Source: Fasciolopsis buskii
Taxonomy: Eukaryota; Platyhelminthes; Trematoda; Plagiorchiida; Fasciolidae
Length of the DNA: 64,000 nucleotides
NCBI GenBank assembly: GCA_008360955.1
Contig: LUCM01007702.1
Span: forward strand, 62,001 to 126,000
Direction of reading: 5' to 3'
In this document: in pieces, positions 59,601 through 64,000 of the stretch
How the letters are laid out: every line of letters starts with the position of its first letter
How positions within the stretch are numbered: position 1 is the stretch's first letter
Program-made: the position numbers and the translations under genes
Notes under the pieces: model-generated
Databases searched by the model: none
Seen by the model: only the letters and a program-made list of their open reading frames with translations
Told to the model about the DNA's origin: nothing

Positions 59601-60608
59601 TCTTACTATTAAAATGATGGTGAGTATTGGAAATAAAACTAAAGGGGAATTTTTCCAAACAAGGAGGCCGGTATTGCGTGCGTGGTACTTGTTGAGGTCA
59701 TCCAATTTTCTTCACCTATCTTCCATGTGTCTACGCTCTCATTCAGACATATGCATGTGGAAATGGCACAGCGCGCTAATCCACCAGAAAATAATGATAA
59801 TGATGATAATAATAATGGTTTGATATGACCTGACTGCGGAGCCAGTGCGAAATTCTTCTAAGATCAGATAAGAACGAAGTACGATGGAGTACATTTATTT
59901 AGGAAATATAACGTCGTTTATCCGCACTTACTGCCACAAACTACCTTGTCAAATGAGAAATCAAGTATTCAAGAAATTCTGCTCCGTTTCTTCATCCGTG
60001 ATTCAAATGGTGGAATTCTTCAGTTCACTCGTTGTATGGAAAGGCTCGTGGCCATCCCATACTTGTCTTTAGGGTTCCCGGATGAAACTAGCAAGCAAAC
60101 TGCGACCAGATTGAACCGTGCAGAGACTTTAGCGAGACAATTTCTGATCCAGTCATCTCTATGCCGTAAGACGAGATGGAACTCCCGAGGAAGAGTGGAT
60201 CATAAAATTTGAAAGACGAATTCTACTGGTTTTTTTCGAATCGAATACCAACAGTCTTGATGCCAGAATGATCCCAATTCCTATTGGTTGGTTGGGTGAG
60301 TAGATCAAATGCTCCATGCTACTCTGCACCCAAACCACACTAAGAAGAACGAATTGCATCTTGGTTTGTATTCACTTCAGTTTATTCCGAATTCTAAAGA
60401 GGGGAAACCAATAAAATAAAATAATTACTTAGAGGAGGAAACAATCGTGGGTGGAAGTCCAGCCTGAACAATCCAATAGGTGCTCAGTAGAATCTCATTT
60501 AGATCGTTAGGAGTATGAATGGATGATAGGTCTACTTAAGAATCACATGGTAATTCGTCGGGGATTTTCGTCGGTCACACAAGGCTAATCGTGAGAAAAG
60601 GGACCCGA
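59601..60608. other. No recognised gene
   Basis: AT-rich DNA with short overlapping frames. A (GATAAT)n-like run lies at 59,790-59,815. Confidence 0.4.
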
Positions 60609-60826
60609 TATTATTGGTTTTTCGTCTCAGTAATATGTTTGACACATGGATCGATGAACGAAATTTCCCCGGAAGAAAAGGACTGGTTTCGCGGTTATTG
60701 CAGCTCTTCAGGTATACTTATCCGGTATTCTTCTGTCCCCGAAACCGGTCGTGCACTTCCGGGGAAATTTTGTTCATCCATCTAGATGTAAAACATACTA
60801 CTCGGAAGAAAAATTCAATGGTTAAT
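60609..60826. repeat. Long imperfect inverted repeat (fold-back)
   Basis: The left arm, about 60,609-60,697, pairs with the right arm, about 60,734-60,826. The strongest part is 60,654-60,675 against 60,754-60,776 (GATGAACgAAATTTCCCCGG on the left), with only a base or two different. A loop of about 36 bases separates the arms. Either strand would fold into a long hairpin. The short open frames inside both arms are mirror copies of the same words (MNEISPEEKDWF on one strand and MNKISPEVHDRF on the other). It could be a MITE-like fold-back element. Confidence 0.7.
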
Positions 60827-61555
60827 TGGAATTGGTGATTAAAATTCAAATGCTTTCGGAAACACAGCATGCACTCATTTTCATTGTACGAAAGGGCATT
60901 TGTTCTGCCCCATCTCTCCAAACGTTTTGCGATGGTAATCACTGCACGTCCGCCATTCATTTTTATCTGGCCTTAAAACCGTATTGTATTTCTTTTGAGC
61001 GTTATGTTAAATATGTAACGTTACAATCAAGTTATATCAAACTAGTTTTTGATTCAAGTAGAATAGTGTATTGTACATAAGTGTTCCAAATTTTCACACG
61101 CTTGTTTGAATGAAGACAAAGATGTGTGAAAATGGATGACCCGAAAGTGCGATGAAATGTATCCGTGAAATTCCCGGAATCCAGCCCAAAGTCCCATGGA
61201 CTTTACAAGCAAACGTTAGTATTTTGTGCAGCCTAAGTTGGCAAAAAAGAATAATATAGTCTTATACAAGCTTCTAAATACGCTTTTGATGTCCATAAAG
61301 TATGCCCTGATCCATTCAGATATATGATGACGTTCTAACTTTGTTAAGTCCTTCTACAGAAGATATAAGTTCGATAATTTTTCTCATAATTAGTAACTGG
61401 GGCTTTTATGACTCTTTACATCATATAGATCGTGGAATTAGTAAGACACTAAAAGATGAGCAAACGTGTGTTTTGTTTTATAGGAAAACGGAGCCTGTCA
61501 GGACTAGGTTTCTAAGTGTGGCGGATTGCCCTTAAGACTTCATCCTTCAATCAAC
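60827..61555. other. No recognised gene
   Basis: AT-rich spacer between the fold-back and RTE copy 6. Confidence 0.4.
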
Positions 61556-62090
61556 ATCGTTTAGCGTTAAATAACAAGGCAAGCCCCACTGACCGCTGCC
61601 TTTCCCCAGAGTTACACGTTTATATAAAAAGAGTGAATATCCAACGGGAACAGGGAGTGGACCTACACAGGTGGGAAAAGATGAGATGCTGCTGCGGCCA
61701 ACTCACAAAACAGTCCAACTGTACAAGCACACGTGTTTTCAATCATTCTGATTCGATAGAAAATGACAACACGATCACCACTGTTCACGGTTCATTGCCA
61801 TATCATTAAGTGTCTCCAGCCAGCTAGCTAACGAGTCTTTCGGACCCCAAACCACGAAGGCGTAAGACACCTACTTTACCGATGTTTGCAGTACATTTTC
61901 TCATTCCGCGTTGCCACGTCATCTGTCGGCCTCCACATGGCTTCTTCCATTCCTTGGGAGGAACACGAAATAGGGCACGATATGGTAGACGAGTGTTCGT
62001 CATATGCGACACGTGACCCAACCAGCGTAATCTACTAAGTTGGGTCACGTGTTGCGTATGACGAACACTCGTGTGCTCATCCTTCAATCA
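61556..62090 (-). mobile_element. RTE-like LINE, copy 6 (3' end) with fold-back 5' end
   Basis: The 3' tail box lies at 61,561-61,615 (minus orientation), then the 3' UTR 61,630-61,830 matching 39,404-39,600. The coding end follows in the minus frame 62,087-61,824: LSRLRWLGHVSHMTNTRLPY, RALFRVPPKEWKKPCGGRQM and TWQRGMRK. The copy is 5'-truncated at about 62,037. Directly beyond, 62,038-62,072 is an inverted copy of 61,988-62,023 (GTTGGGTCACGTG against CACGTGACCCAAC), about 35 bases with three mismatches and a loop of about 14. Stops and frameshifts are few in the short coding part. Confidence 0.8.
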
Positions 62091-62540
62091 CATACCTCAG
62101 GTCATCTAGTCAACTGAAGCGATCGGAATGACTTGTAGTCCGTACTGAAAAGAGCAATCCGAACGCGAATCCGCCAAACACAGTAGCATAAAACCAAACA
62201 TTAGTGACAAGTGTTTGTGAAAGCTATGCGAAAACCAGACTAGCTTGAATCTTCGGATTGTAATGAAAGTGAAACGCCTCCAGACGACGGGATAAGCACC
62301 ATTTCTCAGGGCATCTACATATCTATCCGAAATAAATCAAGATACAGTAACAGACAGTTTTCTATCATGCGTGCATGCATGAAAGAGGAAGAGAAAAGAA
62401 AATAGTAACCTGGTAAGCATAACTGTTGACTGTGGAGGAGAATAGTTTATACCACTAAGGAACAAAAACTGGGTCCGCTCTAAGAGGCAATCTTGAGTCT
62501 ATCTGCCTAAGCTTAGTTTTATTCCTAGCCCCAATGCTGG
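62091..62540. other. No recognised gene
   Basis: AT-rich spacer; a short palindromic GCGTGCATGCATG box lies at about 62,369. Confidence 0.4.
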
Positions 62541-62614
62541 CCTGCGATGGCCAAGTGGATAAGGTTGTGGCGTTTGAACGTGAAGGTGGCGGGTTCGAAT
62601 CCTCCCACCATCGG
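62541..62614 (+). tRNA. tRNA-like sequence (tRNA pseudogene or SINE head)
   Basis: It has a good A box TGGCCAAGTGG (62,548-62,558, close to tRNA-Ser/Leu D arms), a perfect B box GGTTCGAATCC (62,592-62,602) and a six-pair stem CGATGG/CCATCG (62,545-62,550 with 62,608-62,613) enclosing both. The T stem contains a C-C mismatch and the anticodon stem does not form cleanly, so I cannot assign an anticodon. The overlap of the A box with the closing stem also differs from a real tRNA. A tRNA-derived SINE or decayed tRNA gene is likelier than a working tRNA. Confidence 0.5.
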
Positions 62615-64000
62615 TCAACTTCTCCACTTGCAGCCCTCTACTGGCTGCTGCTCCCTTCCTGAGGATCGATGTAAAGTGTTGCTTCATTAATGGATGAGGT
62701 AAAAGATGATAGTTTGAGTAGTGCTAACCCGTAGAGACTTCCTAAAATTGCCAAGTGTCCTACAACCTCGTGAATGGATCATGAAGGTCGATAAGGAAAC
62801 AGATGGATGTCTCTGTGATATCCTCGGCAAATACATGTGTCAGTTAGGTTTTAGCAGAGATTCACTTGTAAAAGGGCTGAATTTGCTGCATTGCTTTCTT
62901 AGCACAGGCGTTATCTGCAACCATCCTGGACAGTGGTGTTCCATAAGTCATTTCAACAGTGCACTGGTAACTTCTCCTCGTCTGATGATAAAACATCTGC
63001 GGTCTATTCGCCGATCTCCAAGATCACAGCACTTATCTTTCACGTTTCCATAGGTCAGGAGTCTTTCTCGTCCAAGCTCTTGGCACCATCCGGATGGCTG
63101 TCAGTATTTGAAAATTAATCACAAAACCTTGTGTTTGCAGAAGGGATACAAAATTATTGCATTGGTTCATTCGTGCATATGGCAGAAACTGGACAAATCC
63201 CGTGAGACGAAACCGAATAGAAGGAGACGAGGCCAAAGCTGTTAAAAAGGTCTCCTTGTATGTTTCCATGGGTATTACAAAGAGAGGTCATTGGCTTGGC
63301 TGAATTCATGGGCTCATTTTTCAGTCGGGGCTGGCCTCACTCAACAAGATAAAACAGACTCAGTTGGACTGATTTGCAAAGGGTTAAATGATTTTCATTA
63401 TGCAACAGCATGATACATATCCCGATAAATATAGAGCTTCGTGAGAGTGCACGTGCATATAACTCATCAGAAAGTTTGAACTTTTGCTTCCATCAACTTG
63501 GTCGAGCCCTTCAATCTTAATATTCATCTTTTGTAGGCTTGCCTATTCTTTCTACGTAGTCGTTCGGGCAAATAATTGGAAGATCTATTGTTTCCAACAA
63601 AAATCATATTCACTGACGTAGTATACCTCGTAAGCAATGCAATCCGTTGAATTCGTTACCGCTGACAAATGACCTAGGCCTTCAGACGACCAGTTTCCCT
63701 GTCCAACGCTTGTTCTTCTCACATTAATAACATGCAACGGTTGGTCTAACTGAACTTTGTTTGGCAATTCTCCAAAGTATAATCAACAAAAATGCCCAAT
63801 CGTCCAAGTATTTGGGACCATGAAAACAGTACCTTAGTGGGGAATTTCTGACTAAAAAAATTTACTAAATTTGTCGAACACATGTAACGTGAGGAGTTAT
63901 TTGCAGTCTGTTGAAATCAACATTGAATTTAGACTGAAATTCATCTACATCTGAGAATACGAATTTGGTTTTCGTTACATCTGGAGCTAGGAAAATGTTA
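62615..64000. other. Unrecognised DNA to window end
   Basis: Plus frame 62,721-63,053 is open for 110 codons but starts with GTG; its first ATG is internal (62,781). A splice-acceptor-like TTTGCAG ends at about 63,139. No domain is recognised, and nothing else stands out to the end of the window. Confidence 0.4.

Noticed and set aside
60591..60838. Two overlapping plus-strand open frames
   Set aside because: They lie inside the inverted repeat and mirror each other across strands, so they are not independent genes.
1..64000. CRISPR arrays, bacterial operons, rRNA genes
   Set aside because: No spaced identical repeats, no Shine-Dalgarno-linked gene strings and no rRNA words were seen; the window is eukaryotic.

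Overview
This window reads as repeat-rich nuclear DNA of a parasitic flatworm, most probably a digenean trematode. I infer this from the kinds of mobile element present (RTE-like and CR1/L2-like LINEs, a Ty3/gypsy fragment with zinc knuckles, CACTA and MULE transposase fossils, a tRNA-like SINE carrying a hammerhead-ribozyme motif), from introns of only 34-47 nt, and from the absence of any bacterial-style gene organisation. I recognise no conserved host gene. Almost everything I can name is a mobile element, and nearly all copies are broken by stops and frameshifts. The species is not identified.

Layout. 0.3-4 kb: three copies of an unnamed repeat (R1) and a small RTE-like fragment. 4-7.4 kb: nothing recognised. 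7.4-9.4 kb: a decayed LINE (LINE A) with a proline-rich ORF1-like part and an endonuclease domain. 9.4-12.6 kb: nothing recognised. 12.6-20.5 kb: the most interesting block. A MULE transposase fossil ending in a PHD-like finger (minus) lies head-to-head with a CACTA-like transposase (plus). The CACTA gene is followed by a spliced DUF4806 gene. The block is bracketed by two direct copies of a 1-1.5 kb repeat (R2). 21-26.4 kb: two further LINEs on the minus strand (LINE B with an intact YADD; LINE C with both reverse-transcriptase aspartate motifs damaged).

27-41.6 kb: a nest of five copies of one RTE-like LINE in both orientations, with a CR1-like tail, a gypsy fragment and a 25-N assembly gap. 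Copies around the gap are full of single-base indels relative to each other, which looks like raw long-read gap filling rather than biology. 41.6-64 kb: AT-richer, mostly unrecognised DNA with microsatellites, a few candidate host exons (a signal-peptide exon, a 27-nt micro-exon, a possible spliced minus-strand gene), the hammerhead SINE at 59.4 kb, a long inverted repeat at 60.6-60.8 kb, a sixth RTE copy with a fold-back end at 62.0 kb, and a tRNA-like sequence at 62.5 kb.

How things work together: the window shows layers of transposition rather than a pathway. The one apparent multi-gene unit is the CACTA transposase plus the DUF4806 gene. Its exon phases join correctly across the four introns between exons 1 and 5 and across both introns flanking the DUF4806 exon, so it was once an expressed, spliced transposon gene. 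All family assignments are from reading motifs by eye; no database search was run.
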